From Flavobacteriaceae bacterium NBU2977 (GTDB lineage Bacteria; Bacteroidota; Bacteroidia; Flavobacteriales; Flavobacteriaceae): a DNA stretch of 64,000 bases. Position numbers and translations under genes: made by a program. Positions 26,596 to 36,047 of this stretch are shown one piece after another (the stretch's first letter is position 1; every line of letters begins with the position of its first letter). The stretch lies in NCBI GenBank assembly GCA_019931105.1, contig JAIOUW010000002.1, positions 558,001 to 622,000 on the forward strand. The letters are read 5' to 3'. Under the pieces are notes generated by a model. The model did not search any database. It was not told where the DNA came from and worked only from the letters and a program-made list of their open reading frames with translations.

Positions 26596-28140
26596 TTATC
26601 GGGTAATTTCCATAGACTTTTCACGAATAATCTGCGCCACGGGCTTATTCTCCAAATGGCTTTCCAACCAAGAAATGATGTCAAGGTAAAGAAACGCCCG
26701 TCGCTCATAGGGGTGTTCTTCATATTTTTTCAGCTCGGCATGTAATTTTCTGAACTCCTCCTGCAATTCATGAGGGTAGATATTGCCCAGATTCCTTAAA
26801 AATTTGATCATTTCTCGCTGTACCGCATGCAGATCGTTCATCTTAAGCAAGAATTTATAGGTACTTTTCAACTGTACTTCGAGGTGATAGTCCATACCCG
26901 CCTCATAATGGGCGACCAGACTCAGAACACGTGCAAAACACATAAGGTCTTCACGCATTTTCAGATTCTTGTTATTGATGATTTTTTTGAGATAGACAAT
27001 ACAGTTCTTATTATCGCCATTGCCAAAATACAGGCAGGCTATTTTATAGTACAAGACCATAATATGATGGGCATCGATACGCCCCTTATGCTTGTTGATT
27101 CCGTACTCAATGATCCGTACGAGGTATAGTCCTTTTGCAAATGTGCCTTCCAAAAAATGTTGGTTCAGCCGATTTGCGTTGATGTAGAGAAAACTCAGGG
27201 AAGCAATATTATCGTTCTTAGGAAAATCGGAGCCTTCGACCACCGCTTCCAATTGTTTGAGTGTTTCTTTAAATTGGGAAGCATAACGTACATAAAACAA
27301 GGATTCAAGCAAATAATGATTTCCTTTCAAAAAGAAGACAGGATTCAATTGGATCATATCTTTGTGCTCATAAAAAAGATCTACCCATTTACTTGAGTAT
27401 TTATAGCACGAAAGGAAGTCTTGAATCAAAAAACTATACCATAAATGGGCCTTATAGAGCCATAGCTTTTCTCGAAAACCCAGTTTTTCAATATCGTATT
27501 TCGGTAAATGCCTTTCAAAATACCTTTTTATGCGCTGATAGTCCTCATCGCTCTGAACATAACCGATTTTCAGCATCATTCCGTAAAGTTGCAGCGATAG
27601 GTTCGAAAGTTTGCTCGTCATTACGTTCTGGGCGGATAGCTCTTTGGCCTGAACGGCCAACTCATCGGCCCTATCAGGTATACTGCGCGTAATGTATTGG
27701 GTCTCGATTATTTTCTCGAACTCGACGATTTCGTACGCGATGTTCTTTTCCTCATTGTCGATGGCCAATGATTTGGCCTTATCCAAAATCTTCAGGCTCT
27801 GTTTGTAAAGTCCCTTTTGATACAGAATGGTCGCAAAATCAAGCTGTTCGCGAATCTGAACCCTGATGTTTTGATTCACGGGATTCAACCTCAAACTGAC
27901 CAATATCTGTTTGTAAAGATGCGCCTTTAGGTTTGAAAGCTGTGCCTTTTTTACGATGCCGCTTCCCAGAATTACTTTTTCATCGTATCGTTTTATCTTG
28001 TCCAACAGATTGAAAAGGGCCAAAAATTTGGCGTCGGCATTGACCCCCAAACGGCCAACATACAACTTAAACTGCCTTTTTTCGGACTTTGAGAGCGATT
28101 TTACCAATATGAACAGGGCATCTTTATGCGCATTTGTCAT
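26596..28140 (-). CDS. Large conserved hypothetical protein, all-helical
   Basis: A 514-residue cytosolic protein, rich in Leu, Lys and Tyr and predicted almost entirely helical, with TPR-like spacing (GLYKQSLKILDKAKSLA; IACLYFGNGDNKNCIVYLKKI). It has no signal peptide and no catalytic motif. I recognise the general form as a conserved Flavobacteriia hypothetical, but no function is known. It is the first gene of a pair with the DMT transporter and is divergent from leuA. Confidence 0.75.
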   Translation of the reverse strand: MTNAHKDALFILVKSLSKSEKRQFKLYVGRLGVNADAKFLALFNLLDKIKRYDEKVILGSGIVKKAQLSNLKAHLYKQILVSLRLNPVNQNIRVQIREQLDFATILYQKGLYKQSLKILDKAKSLAIDNEEKNIAYEIVEFEKIIETQYITRSIPDRADELAVQAKELSAQNVMTSKLSNLSLQLYGMMLKIGYVQSDEDYQRIKRYFERHLPKYDIEKLGFREKLWLYKAHLWYSFLIQDFLSCYKYSSKWVDLFYEHKDMIQLNPVFFLKGNHYLLESLFYVRYASQFKETLKQLEAVVEGSDFPKNDNIASLSFLYINANRLNQHFLEGTFAKGLYLVRIIEYGINKHKGRIDAHHIMVLYYKIACLYFGNGDNKNCIVYLKKIINNKNLKMREDLMCFARVLSLVAHYEAGMDYHLEVQLKSTYKFLLKMNDLHAVQREMIKFLRNLGNIYPHELQEEFRKLHAELKKYEEHPYERRAFLYLDIISWLESHLENKPVAQIIREKSMEITR

Positions 28141-28204
28141 CGTAAAAAAAAGTATTTAAGTTATTGCAAGCCAGTAAATTATTATATCTAAAAAGTTCAT
28201 TAAC

Positions 28205-28238
28205 ATTGTAAATGAAAAGTCTACTTTCGCTATCTTCG
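28205..28238 (+). promoter_or_regulatory. Possible promoter of leuA-leuB
   Basis: ATTG at 28205-28208 and TATCTTCG at 28231-28238 resemble the Bacteroidota TTTG / TAnnTTTG boxes. The 22-base spacing is longer than usual and the -7 box has one mismatch, so this is tentative. Confidence 0.35.
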
Positions 28239-28258
28239 CCCTACTGGTCATATCTTCG

Positions 28259-28274
28259 TTAAGACGAGTCTTAA
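28259..28274 (+). promoter_or_regulatory. Perfect inverted repeat just before leuA
   Basis: TTAAGAC, two bases, GTCTTAA, ending 15 bases before the leuA ATG. Upstream TCTT (28253-28256) can alternatively pair with AAGA inside the left arm, so two exclusive hairpins are possible. It could be an operator or a leader structure near the ribosome site. Confidence 0.45.
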
Positions 28275-28289
28275 AACTACGTAAATATA

Positions 28290-29462
28290 ATGAGTAAAGA
28301 TATAGTACACATTTTTGATACAACGCTTCGCGATGGGGAGCAAGTGCCGGGCTGCAAACTTGACACCGAGCAGAAATTGGTCATCGCCGAACGGCTGGAT
28401 GAATTGGGGGTGGACATCATAGAGGCCGGATTTCCAATTTCAAGTCCGGGGGACTTTAACTCTGTGGACCAAATTTCGAAAATTGTCAAGAACGCCACGG
28501 TATGCGGGTTGACCCGCGCGGTAAAAAAAGACATCGAGGTGGCTGCCGAAGCACTCAAAAATGCCAAAAGACCAAGAATCCATACAGGCATCGGAACCTC
28601 AGACTCCCACATTAAACACAAATTCAACTCGAACCGCGAAGCTATAATCGAAAGAGCTGTAGAGGCGGTAAGTTATGCGAAGAAGTTTGTAGAGGATGTG
28701 GAATTTTATGCGGAAGATGCCGGAAGAACCGATAATGATTTTCTTGCCAGGGTATGCGAGGCCGTCATCAAGGCAGGTGCCACCGTGCTCAATATTCCAG
28801 ATACGACGGGATATTGTCTCCCAGAAGAATACGGGGCGAAAATGAAGTATCTAAAAGAAAACGTAAAGGGAATACACAAGGCAAGACTATCTTGCCATTG
28901 CCACAATGACCTTGGACTTGCAACGGCGAATTCGATTGCCGGAGTGGTCAACGGAGCGAGACAGATCGAATGTACCATCAACGGACTTGGCGAAAGGGCC
29001 GGAAACACATCACTTGAAGAAGTGGTCATGATTTTGAGGCAACATCCTGATTTGGGATTGGACACCAACGTAAACAGCCGATTGCTGTACGACACCAGTC
29101 AAATGGTCTCCCAGAAAATGGGGGTGATGGTACAGCCCAACAAGGCCATCGTTGGGGCCAATGCCTTTGCCCATAGTTCAGGCATTCATCAAGACGGCGT
29201 CATCAAGAACCGCGAGACATACGAAATAATAGACCCTGCCGATGTCGGCGTCAACGAATCTTCGATTGTACTTACCGCAAGAAGCGGAAGGGCCGCCCTA
29301 GCGTACAGGGCCAAAAAAGTCGGGTATGAACTCACCAAAGTGCAGTTGGATGTCGTTTACCAGGAATTTCTAAATTATGCTGACCGTAAAAAAGAAGTCA
29401 TGGACGAAGATATCCATGAAATTGTAGAGGCCAGTAAAATCAACATCGAAAGCCTTACCTAA
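28290..29462 (+). CDS. leuA: 2-isopropylmalate synthase, short form
   Basis: Condenses acetyl-CoA with ketoisovalerate, the entry to leucine synthesis. The 390 residues cover the DRE-TIM catalytic barrel ([72 protein letters not shown]) and a short linker domain, but stop before the C-terminal LeuA dimer domain that carries leucine feedback in the roughly 510-residue form. HIHDLG-type metal ligands are intact. Citramalate or homocitrate synthase is the alternative; adjacency to leuB favours LeuA. The leuB ATG follows the stop directly. Confidence 0.9.
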   Translation: MSKDIVHIFDTTLRDGEQVPGCKLDTEQKLVIAERLDELGVDIIEAGFPISSPGDFNSVDQISKIVKNATVCGLTRAVKKDIEVAAEALKNAKRPRIHTGIGTSDSHIKHKFNSNREAIIERAVEAVSYAKKFVEDVEFYAEDAGRTDNDFLARVCEAVIKAGATVLNIPDTTGYCLPEEYGAKMKYLKENVKGIHKARLSCHCHNDLGLATANSIAGVVNGARQIECTINGLGERAGNTSLEEVVMILRQHPDLGLDTNVNSRLLYDTSQMVSQKMGVMVQPNKAIVGANAFAHSSGIHQDGVIKNRETYEIIDPADVGVNESSIVLTARSGRAALAYRAKKVGYELTKVQLDVVYQEFLNYADRKKEVMDEDIHEIVEASKINIESLT

Positions 29463-30581
29463 ATGCATTTGAAGATTGCCCTTTTGGGCGGGGATGGTAT
29501 CGGTCCCGAGGTTCTTGCGGAGGCCGTAAAAACATTACGATCCGTGGCCGACATTTTTGGCCATAATTTCACATTTAAAAAGGCGGTGATCGGGGCAAAG
29601 GCCATAAACGATTCTAGAAGTCCCCTACCCCAGGAAACCATTGATATCTGTCGCGAATGTGATGCCGTGCTGTTCGGAGCGATAGGTTCACTTGAATATG
29701 ATAACGACCCAGATGCCCAAGTAAGACCGGAACAAGGCTTGCTTCAACTTCGAAAGGAGTTAGGACTCTATGCCAACATTAGGCCCATAAAGGTGTTTCA
29801 CCATCTTATCCCCGGTTCTCCATTAAAGAGGCACATTATCAAAGGAACCGATTTTGTGATTTTCAGAGAGTTGACCAATGGCATTTATTTCGGTGAAAAA
29901 AAATTGGATCGCGATGGTACCCATGCCTCGGACCTTTACGAATATTCAGAGGGCGAAATCAGCCAAATAGCGCACTTGGCTTTCAAAGCTGCCAAAAAAA
30001 GAAGCAAGAAACTAACGCTGGTCGACAAGGCAAATGTGCTCGAAACCTCTAGACTTTGGCGCCGAGTGGTCATGGCGATAGCCAAAAGCTACCCAGAAGT
30101 GGCATTGGAATGTATTTATATTGACAAAGCAACAACGCAAATGATGCTTGATCCCAGCCGATTTGACGTTATTTTGACCGATAGTTTTTTCGGCGATATC
30201 TTAAATGATCAAGCAAGCGTGCTTTTGGGCTCCACAGGAATACTACCTTCGGCCTCGATCGGTTCAGACACCGCGATGTTCGAACCGGTGCATGGGTCGT
30301 ATCCGCAAGCTGCCGGTAAAAACATTGCGAACCCGGTCGCATCGATTCTCAGTGTCGCGCTGCTATTGCAGCATTTTGGACTTGAAGAGGAGTCTAACGC
30401 GGTCGTTTCTTCGGTACTATTGTCTTTCAACAAAGAGGTGGTCACATCTGATATTCTGGGCAGTAGCAAGTACGGCACCGACTACGTGGGCGACTATATT
30501 GCCAACAATATTGTCGATACCGGCGATATTCTGACCATGAACGATGAAAATATATGGTTGGGCAAGTCTACCATAATCTGA
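29463..30581 (+). CDS. leuB: 3-isopropylmalate dehydrogenase
   Basis: Oxidatively decarboxylates 3-isopropylmalate with NAD+. The 372 residues have the family signatures: LLGGDGIGPEV, the substrate loop GLLQLRKELGLYANIRP, FRELTNGIYFG, catalytic Lys in VDKANVLETSRLWR, Asp ligands in DVILTDSFFGDILNDQAS, and the NAD site EPVHGSYPQAAGKNIANP. Length is normal. It is fused end to end with leuA; leuC and leuD are not in the window. Confidence 0.94.
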   Translation: MHLKIALLGGDGIGPEVLAEAVKTLRSVADIFGHNFTFKKAVIGAKAINDSRSPLPQETIDICRECDAVLFGAIGSLEYDNDPDAQVRPEQGLLQLRKELGLYANIRPIKVFHHLIPGSPLKRHIIKGTDFVIFRELTNGIYFGEKKLDRDGTHASDLYEYSEGEISQIAHLAFKAAKKRSKKLTLVDKANVLETSRLWRRVVMAIAKSYPEVALECIYIDKATTQMMLDPSRFDVILTDSFFGDILNDQASVLLGSTGILPSASIGSDTAMFEPVHGSYPQAAGKNIANPVASILSVALLLQHFGLEEESNAVVSSVLLSFNKEVVTSDILGSSKYGTDYVGDYIANNIVDTGDILTMNDENIWLGKSTII

Positions 30582-30594
30582 CCTTTCTCGGGAT

Positions 30595-31815
30595 TTATTC
30601 TGCCAAGAGTTTTTTTATGAAAGCGTCAAACCCGGTTTTGAATTCATCGGATTTTTCACCTGTGGCAGGTCCGTTAAAGCCTGTATGGATTTTACGAACA
30701 TTGCCCTGCCTATCAATAAATATCGTTGTAGGATAAGATAATACGTGGTTCAACATAGGCAGTTTCTTTTGTGCTTCTTCCTTGTCCGAGGTTCCAAATT
30801 GTGCCAAAAGAATAGGGTATTCGACCCCTATTCTATCGCGTAGGCGTTGAATACTTTTAAAGGCCCCGGCAGATGTTTTTGCATATTCAAATGCAAGAGC
30901 GACTACCTCGACCTCAAGGTTCGGATTATTTTTTAAATATGTGACCAGAAACTTGGTTTCATCAAGGCAATTCGGGCACCAAGTACCCATAATCTGCACG
31001 ACGACGACCTTGTTCTTAAATTGCCCATCATCCAATGAGACCACCTTTCCCGAAACATCTGGGAAAGAAAAGGTCAGCTTATCATATCCTTCTTTTAGGT
31101 AGGTCAACGAATCTTCGGAAGGCAACTCGTAAAACTCGTTTCTAACGGCCACAAAAGGTTCTTTAAAGTGGTTTCCCGAATAGAATGTTCCATTTAATGC
31201 GCTATCGGAAACCTTTGCGGTGAACAGAAAGGCATGTGCTCCATCAAAGGTCGACAACTTAACCGAATCACCGTCCATGACACCTTCAAGATAACGATAA
31301 TCACCTGTGGTGGTCCTAAATGTTCCTTTGACAATGTTATCGGTTTGGCTGAAGATTCCTTTGGCCAAATAAGCATCCTCGGTGCCGGGGCTAAATTCGG
31401 TTTCCCAGATTCCTGATATTTCTCCAATGGGTTTGTTACGTGTTTTGAAACGTTGTTTTACTCCTCGAATGGCCTTAAACGGAACGATTCGGTCCAAACT
31501 TTCCTTTATGAACTCGCCTTCCATGGTATTTTCCGAAAACTTGCCTCCCAAATAACCTTCAAAGACAGGGGTTCTAACGGTAACCGAGTCGTCGATAATC
31601 TCTATTTCATCGACAATGATAACCTCATCTGCATTGTAGATCTCCATTTTATACCGTCCCGCCTCGTCAGAAATCAACCTAAAATTAAAAGGCAATACTT
31701 CATCATCCATTACCTCGAGCTGCGCCAACCAAATACCGTCCAAAGATTTAATTTTCTTTGGTTCTTTGCAGGATGATACGCAAAGAAATAGTAATAGAAT
31801 GATAATTTTTTTCAT
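30595..31815 (-). CDS. TlpA-like thioredoxin lipoprotein
   Basis: A 406-residue lipoprotein (lipobox VSSC, Cys16) anchored in an outer or periplasm-facing membrane. An N-terminal beta-rich half (about residues 20-235) precedes a TlpA/AhpC-type thioredoxin domain with the redox motif TWCPNC near residues 279-284 and the cis-Pro region LSYPTTIFIDRQGNV. It is likely a periplasmic thiol reductase or disulfide-handling protein. It is convergent with leuB, only 13 bases apart. Confidence 0.88.
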   Translation of the reverse strand: MKKIIILLLFLCVSSCKEPKKIKSLDGIWLAQLEVMDDEVLPFNFRLISDEAGRYKMEIYNADEVIIVDEIEIIDDSVTVRTPVFEGYLGGKFSENTMEGEFIKESLDRIVPFKAIRGVKQRFKTRNKPIGEISGIWETEFSPGTEDAYLAKGIFSQTDNIVKGTFRTTTGDYRYLEGVMDGDSVKLSTFDGAHAFLFTAKVSDSALNGTFYSGNHFKEPFVAVRNEFYELPSEDSLTYLKEGYDKLTFSFPDVSGKVVSLDDGQFKNKVVVVQIMGTWCPNCLDETKFLVTYLKNNPNLEVEVVALAFEYAKTSAGAFKSIQRLRDRIGVEYPILLAQFGTSDKEEAQKKLPMLNHVLSYPTTIFIDRQGNVRKIHTGFNGPATGEKSDEFKTGFDAFIKKLLAE

Positions 31816-32009
31816 ATCGCATTTTTGCTTTATATGGGTCGCATGCGCTCCGAGAAAATTACGATAATAATGTCAGTGCGTAACCTATTCGATTTTCAAA
31901 TAATTGTAAGCATACAAATTTGTGACGCACAATTGGGAAAACTGCTTTCTCTAGGGCCGAGTTCTTTTAATAAATTTGCAGTCTACCGATACAGAACAAA
32001 AAAACGGCG

Positions 32010-32035
32010 AAAATTACGGCCGATCAAGTAATTTT
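32010..32035 (+). other. AT-rich stem-loop upstream of pheT
   Basis: AAAATTAC (32010-32017) pairs with GTAATTTT (32028-32035) around a 10-nt loop, some 60 bases before pheT. A TAAATTTG box at 31971-31978 is a possible -7 promoter element, which would put the hairpin in the leader. The rest of the 282-base gap shows nothing certain. Confidence 0.35.
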
Positions 32036-32097
32036 GTGGCCAATTGAAAAAGTTTGACGTGTTCATTCTTTATCTTTACCGCCTTTAAAAACGAACC

Positions 32098-34524
32098 ATG
32101 CACATATCATATAACTGGTTGAAACAATTCTTAAAACTGGATTGGAGCTCAGAGCAAACCGCCGAACTTTTGACCGACCTAGGATTGGAGGTAGAAGGCG
32201 TTTCGGTATTTGAATCGTTAAAAGGAGGATTGAACGGGGTCGTTGTCGGTCACGTTCTCAGTTGTGTGCAACACCCCAATGCCGACCGGCTTAAATTGAC
32301 ATTGGTGGATATCGGCGAAAAAGAACCGGTGCAAATCGTTTGTGGTGCGCCGAACGTTGCCAAGGGGCAAAAGGTACCCGTTGCAACCGTCGGAACAAAG
32401 CTTTATCCTTCCGAAGGAGATCCAGTGACCATCAAAAAAGGTAAGATAAGAGGCGAAGTTAGCCATGGTATGATCTGTGCCGAAGATGAACTGGGTCTGG
32501 GCAATGGCCACGATGGTATTATGGTGCTCAATGATGCGATAAAACCCGGAACGCCTTGTTCTGAAATCTTTGAAATCGAAAACGACGAAGTCTTCGAGAT
32601 CGGTCTTACCCCGAATCGTGCCGACGCAATGAGCCATTATGGCGTTGCACGCGATTTAAAGGCCGGCCTGCAGCAAAAAGAAATCTTTAAAGAACTGATT
32701 ACCCCGCCGACAAGTCATTTCAATGTGGACAATCGCTCGTTGAAAATCGATGTAACGGTAGAGAATAACGAATTGGCCCCTCGCTACTGTGGGGTCACCC
32801 TTAGCAATCTGATCGTACAACCTTCTCCCCATTGGTTGCAGAATAGGTTGAAGGCCATTGGCATTACCCCAAAGAACAATTTGGTCGATGCCACGAACTA
32901 TGTATTACATGAGCTGGGCCAGCCCTTACATGCATTCGATGCGGATCGTATATATGGCAAAAAAATTATTGTCAAGACCCTGCCAAAAGGCACAAAATTC
33001 ATGACTTTAGAGGGTGAGGAACGCGAGTTGCACGAAGAAGACCTTATGATCTGTGATGCTGAAAAACCCATGTGTATCGCCGGGGTCTTCGGGGGCATTT
33101 ATTCAGGGGTCACCGAAAATACCACCTCGATTTTTTTAGAGAGCGCCTACTTCGACCCGGTTTCAATCCGAAAAACGGCAAAGCGGCATGGTTTGAACAC
33201 AGATGCATCATTCAGGTTTGAGCGTGGTATCGATATCGAAAATGTAGAATACAGCCTAAAAAGGGCAGCACTGCTGATAAAGGAAATAGCGGGGGGAGAT
33301 ATTACATCTGATATCATAGACCTTTATCCCAAGAAGAAACAGGACTATGAGGTATTCTTGGCCTTCGATAAAATAAACCGTCTTATCGGCCAGGAAATTC
33401 CGAAGGATACCATCAAACGCATATTGGCCTCATTGGAAATAAAGGTCAAGAACGTCACGGAATCGGGAATGGGGCTTGTAGTACCTTCGTATCGCGTCGA
33501 TGTTAGGCGCCAAGCCGATGTTATCGAGGAGATTCTGCGGGTCTATGGGTACAATAATATTGCCTTTGGCACAAAATTGAACGCTTCTATTGCAACGGTT
33601 TCCAGGTTTGAAGATCACAAAGTTCAAAACGTTATCGGCAATCTTTTGGCCTCATGGGGTTTTTACGAAATTTTGACAAATAGCCTGACTTCCGCAAATC
33701 ACAGTGCCTTAAAAAAAGATCTGTTTGATGAGCAGGGCATAAAAATGCTGAATCCGCTGAGTTCAGATCTTTCGGTCATGAGAGAATCAATGCTTTTCAC
33801 AGGTTTGGAAGTCGTTTCTTATAACATTAATCGCAAGAACCAAAACCTTAAATTCTTCGAATTCGGAAACACCTATCGTAAATTAGATAATCGGTTCATT
33901 GAAAATAAACATTTGGCACTTTACATAACGGGTAATCGTCATGAGGAAAGTTGGTCGATGCCGAGTACAAGGTCAAATTTCTTCTTTTTGAAATCTTTCG
34001 TTGAAATCGTGCTAGAAAGGCTAGGTATTCCAACAACACGCACCGAGCCGCTGAACGATGATTATTTTTCAGAAGGACTTGCGATATTGATCGGCAATAA
34101 GAAAATAGTGCGCTATGGCGTGGTCAAGAACACTTTGCTCAAAAATTTCGACATCAAACAAGAGCTGCTCTATGCACAAATGGATTGGGAAGAAATAATG
34201 GGTATCGCCAAAAGAAACCAAATAGTTGTTAAAGACATACCGAAATATCCGGAAGTCAAAAGGGATCTTGCACTTTTATTGGATCAGAATGTATCCTTCG
34301 AAAAACTACATGACATTGCCTTTGAGACCGAAAAGAAGCTACTCAAGAAGGTTACCTTGTTCGATGTTTACAACGGTGAAAAGCTGCCAGAGGGAAAAAA
34401 ATCGTATGCGGTCGGTTTTACCTTGCAAGATGAAAAAAGTACACTTACCGACAAACAGATAGACAAAATCATGAAGCGGCTTCAAGAACGCTATGAAACC
34501 GAGTTGAACGCCACATTGCGATAA
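32098..34524 (+). CDS. pheT: Phenylalanine-tRNA ligase beta subunit
   Basis: Large subunit of the alpha2-beta2 enzyme that charges tRNA-Phe. The 808 residues follow the bacterial plan: N-terminal MHISYNWLKQFLKLD, a tRNA-binding OB domain (about 40-150; HPNADRLKLTLVDIG), B3/B4 editing domain (about 215-380), B5 domain (about 405-475), the catalytic-like class II core, and a C-terminal FDX-ACB anticodon-binding domain (about 715-808; KYPEVKRDLALLLDQNVSFE). pheS is not beside it, as is common in Bacteroidota. Confidence 0.98.
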   Translation: MHISYNWLKQFLKLDWSSEQTAELLTDLGLEVEGVSVFESLKGGLNGVVVGHVLSCVQHPNADRLKLTLVDIGEKEPVQIVCGAPNVAKGQKVPVATVGTKLYPSEGDPVTIKKGKIRGEVSHGMICAEDELGLGNGHDGIMVLNDAIKPGTPCSEIFEIENDEVFEIGLTPNRADAMSHYGVARDLKAGLQQKEIFKELITPPTSHFNVDNRSLKIDVTVENNELAPRYCGVTLSNLIVQPSPHWLQNRLKAIGITPKNNLVDATNYVLHELGQPLHAFDADRIYGKKIIVKTLPKGTKFMTLEGEERELHEEDLMICDAEKPMCIAGVFGGIYSGVTENTTSIFLESAYFDPVSIRKTAKRHGLNTDASFRFERGIDIENVEYSLKRAALLIKEIAGGDITSDIIDLYPKKKQDYEVFLAFDKINRLIGQEIPKDTIKRILASLEIKVKNVTESGMGLVVPSYRVDVRRQADVIEEILRVYGYNNIAFGTKLNASIATVSRFEDHKVQNVIGNLLASWGFYEILTNSLTSANHSALKKDLFDEQGIKMLNPLSSDLSVMRESMLFTGLEVVSYNINRKNQNLKFFEFGNTYRKLDNRFIENKHLALYITGNRHEESWSMPSTRSNFFFLKSFVEIVLERLGIPTTRTEPLNDDYFSEGLAILIGNKKIVRYGVVKNTLLKNFDIKQELLYAQMDWEEIMGIAKRNQIVVKDIPKYPEVKRDLALLLDQNVSFEKLHDIAFETEKKLLKKVTLFDVYNGEKLPEGKKSYAVGFTLQDEKSTLTDKQIDKIMKRLQERYETELNATLR

Positions 34525-34526
34525 GG

Positions 34527-35063
34527 TTATATTTTTCGCGGTAGTATTACACTGTCTATTTCATGGATAACGCCATTGCATTGATCCGCATCGGCCATTA
34601 TTATTTTGGCCCGATTGCCTAGAGGGTCGGTCAACACAATATCGATGCCATCCATTGTCGCCGTAATTTTCTCACCTTGAACCGTGGTAAAAGTGGCTTT
34701 GCCGTTACCCCTGCACATGGCCCTTAAAATTTTTGACGCAGAAAGCTTACCGGCCACAATATGATAGGCTACCAATTCGTGCAGTTTTTTCCTGTTTTCA
34801 GGTTTCAACAACTCCGAAATCTCGGCATGTGATAATTCTTGAAAAGCCTTATCGGAAGGAGCGAAAACCGTGTACTGACCGTCAAAACTTAGAAGTTTGT
34901 CAAGCTCCGTTGCGCGCATAGCTGCCAATAAAGTCTTGTGATTGACCGAACTTTCGGTACTTGTCAAAATCGATGTTTCAGGATTCGAATTATTGGTCTG
35001 GGCAATGACGGGCAGTGAAAAAAGAATTAAAAAAAAACATAGGGGAAGTGCCAAACGTTGCAT
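34527..35063 (-). CDS. Secreted fasciclin-domain protein
   Basis: A 178-residue exported protein: a signal peptide (about 1-21, ending VIAQ) and one FAS1/fasciclin domain (about 40-177) with H1-like TVFAPSDKAFQELS and H2-like YHIVAGKLSA, ending in NGVIHEIDSVILP. FAS1 domains mediate adhesion or cell-surface interaction. Its stop lies 2 bases from the pheT stop in convergent orientation. Confidence 0.9.
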   Translation of the reverse strand: MQRLALPLCFFLILFSLPVIAQTNNSNPETSILTSTESSVNHKTLLAAMRATELDKLLSFDGQYTVFAPSDKAFQELSHAEISELLKPENRKKLHELVAYHIVAGKLSASKILRAMCRGNGKATFTTVQGEKITATMDGIDIVLTDPLGNRAKIIMADADQCNGVIHEIDSVILPRKI

Positions 35064-35266
35064 ATGTTCTCGTAATGCTATTGTTAAAAACGGTTAAGTG
35101 TCGATGAACAGTAAAAGTTCATCGGCAATATACACTTTATAGGCTCTTATCCATGTCAAGCGGCTATGTACTTTATATAAATTAACAAAATATTAACATT
35201 TCGGATTTTTAGCTTAAAAACAAGTGTCTCGGAAATTGCTAAATTTGAAATTCACATCAAAGCCAC

Positions 35267-35992
35267 ATGATTCTAAGAAAAACAAACATTCATGATCGCC
35301 TGATAAGGGCCAAGGATAAAAATGGGCCTTCTGAAGAAGCAATTTTCAAACAGGTCATTCAGATTCTTGAGGACACCTCGAAACAACATGAAAGAATCGA
35401 AAACAATTTGGTCGACCAGCATCGATCCTCGTTCGAGAATACCTTTGACCATGAACTACTCGAACGAGACCGTATTTTTCATATCGACGTAATCCGGCAG
35501 ATATGCATCGACTATCGGTTGCGTTTTTTAGATTCGAATTACTTCAAAGGTGAGATTCCGGTCGAGGCGATCTCAAAAATCAACGAGCTAGAGAAGAAAC
35601 ATGGCGGCCAACTTACGGGTTTCAAAATAATGGCTCCCTCAAAGTTGTTCAAATTGAAAGATAAGGATGACCCTTTGCTTTTTATACCAATGGGCAATGA
35701 TTTCTATTATCTTGTGCATAAGTGGGGCAATGACCTACATGCACTAAGGAAGTTGTTGATGTGGCCCTTTAAAAGTGTCGTCAATTTGACCCTGCTCGTG
35801 GTCTTTATTAGCTATCTTATAACGCTTATGGTGCCAGAAGGGTTATTTTCGAAGAACAGTTCTTTGGCGGAGTTTATGATTATGTTTTTTTTTATGTTCA
35901 AATGCATTGCTTCAGTAGTCATTTTTTACGGCTTCGCACTGGGCAAGAATTTCAATCCGCAGATTTGGCGCAGTAAATATTTTAATGCCTAA
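35267..35992 (+). CDS. Membrane protein of unknown function
   Basis: A 241-residue protein with a mainly soluble N-terminal part (about residues 1-160) rich in charged helices and two C-terminal membrane segments (about 170-192 and 203-228), separated by a short loop. No family recognised. A TAAATTTG box about 30 bases before the ATG may be its -7 promoter element. It stands alone between divergent and convergent neighbours. Confidence 0.7.
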   Translation: MILRKTNIHDRLIRAKDKNGPSEEAIFKQVIQILEDTSKQHERIENNLVDQHRSSFENTFDHELLERDRIFHIDVIRQICIDYRLRFLDSNYFKGEIPVEAISKINELEKKHGGQLTGFKIMAPSKLFKLKDKDDPLLFIPMGNDFYYLVHKWGNDLHALRKLLMWPFKSVVNLTLLVVFISYLITLMVPEGLFSKNSSLAEFMIMFFFMFKCIASVVIFYGFALGKNFNPQIWRSKYFNA

Positions 35993-36047
35993 GAGGTTAA
36001 GGGCATCCTATTAATTCAGGACACCAGTACATTTTTTAATCCCCTTT

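Noticed and set aside
31825-32031. 68-codon open frame before pheT
   Set aside because: It begins with TTG, has no recognisable features and ends in the AT-rich hairpin, so I take it as chance.
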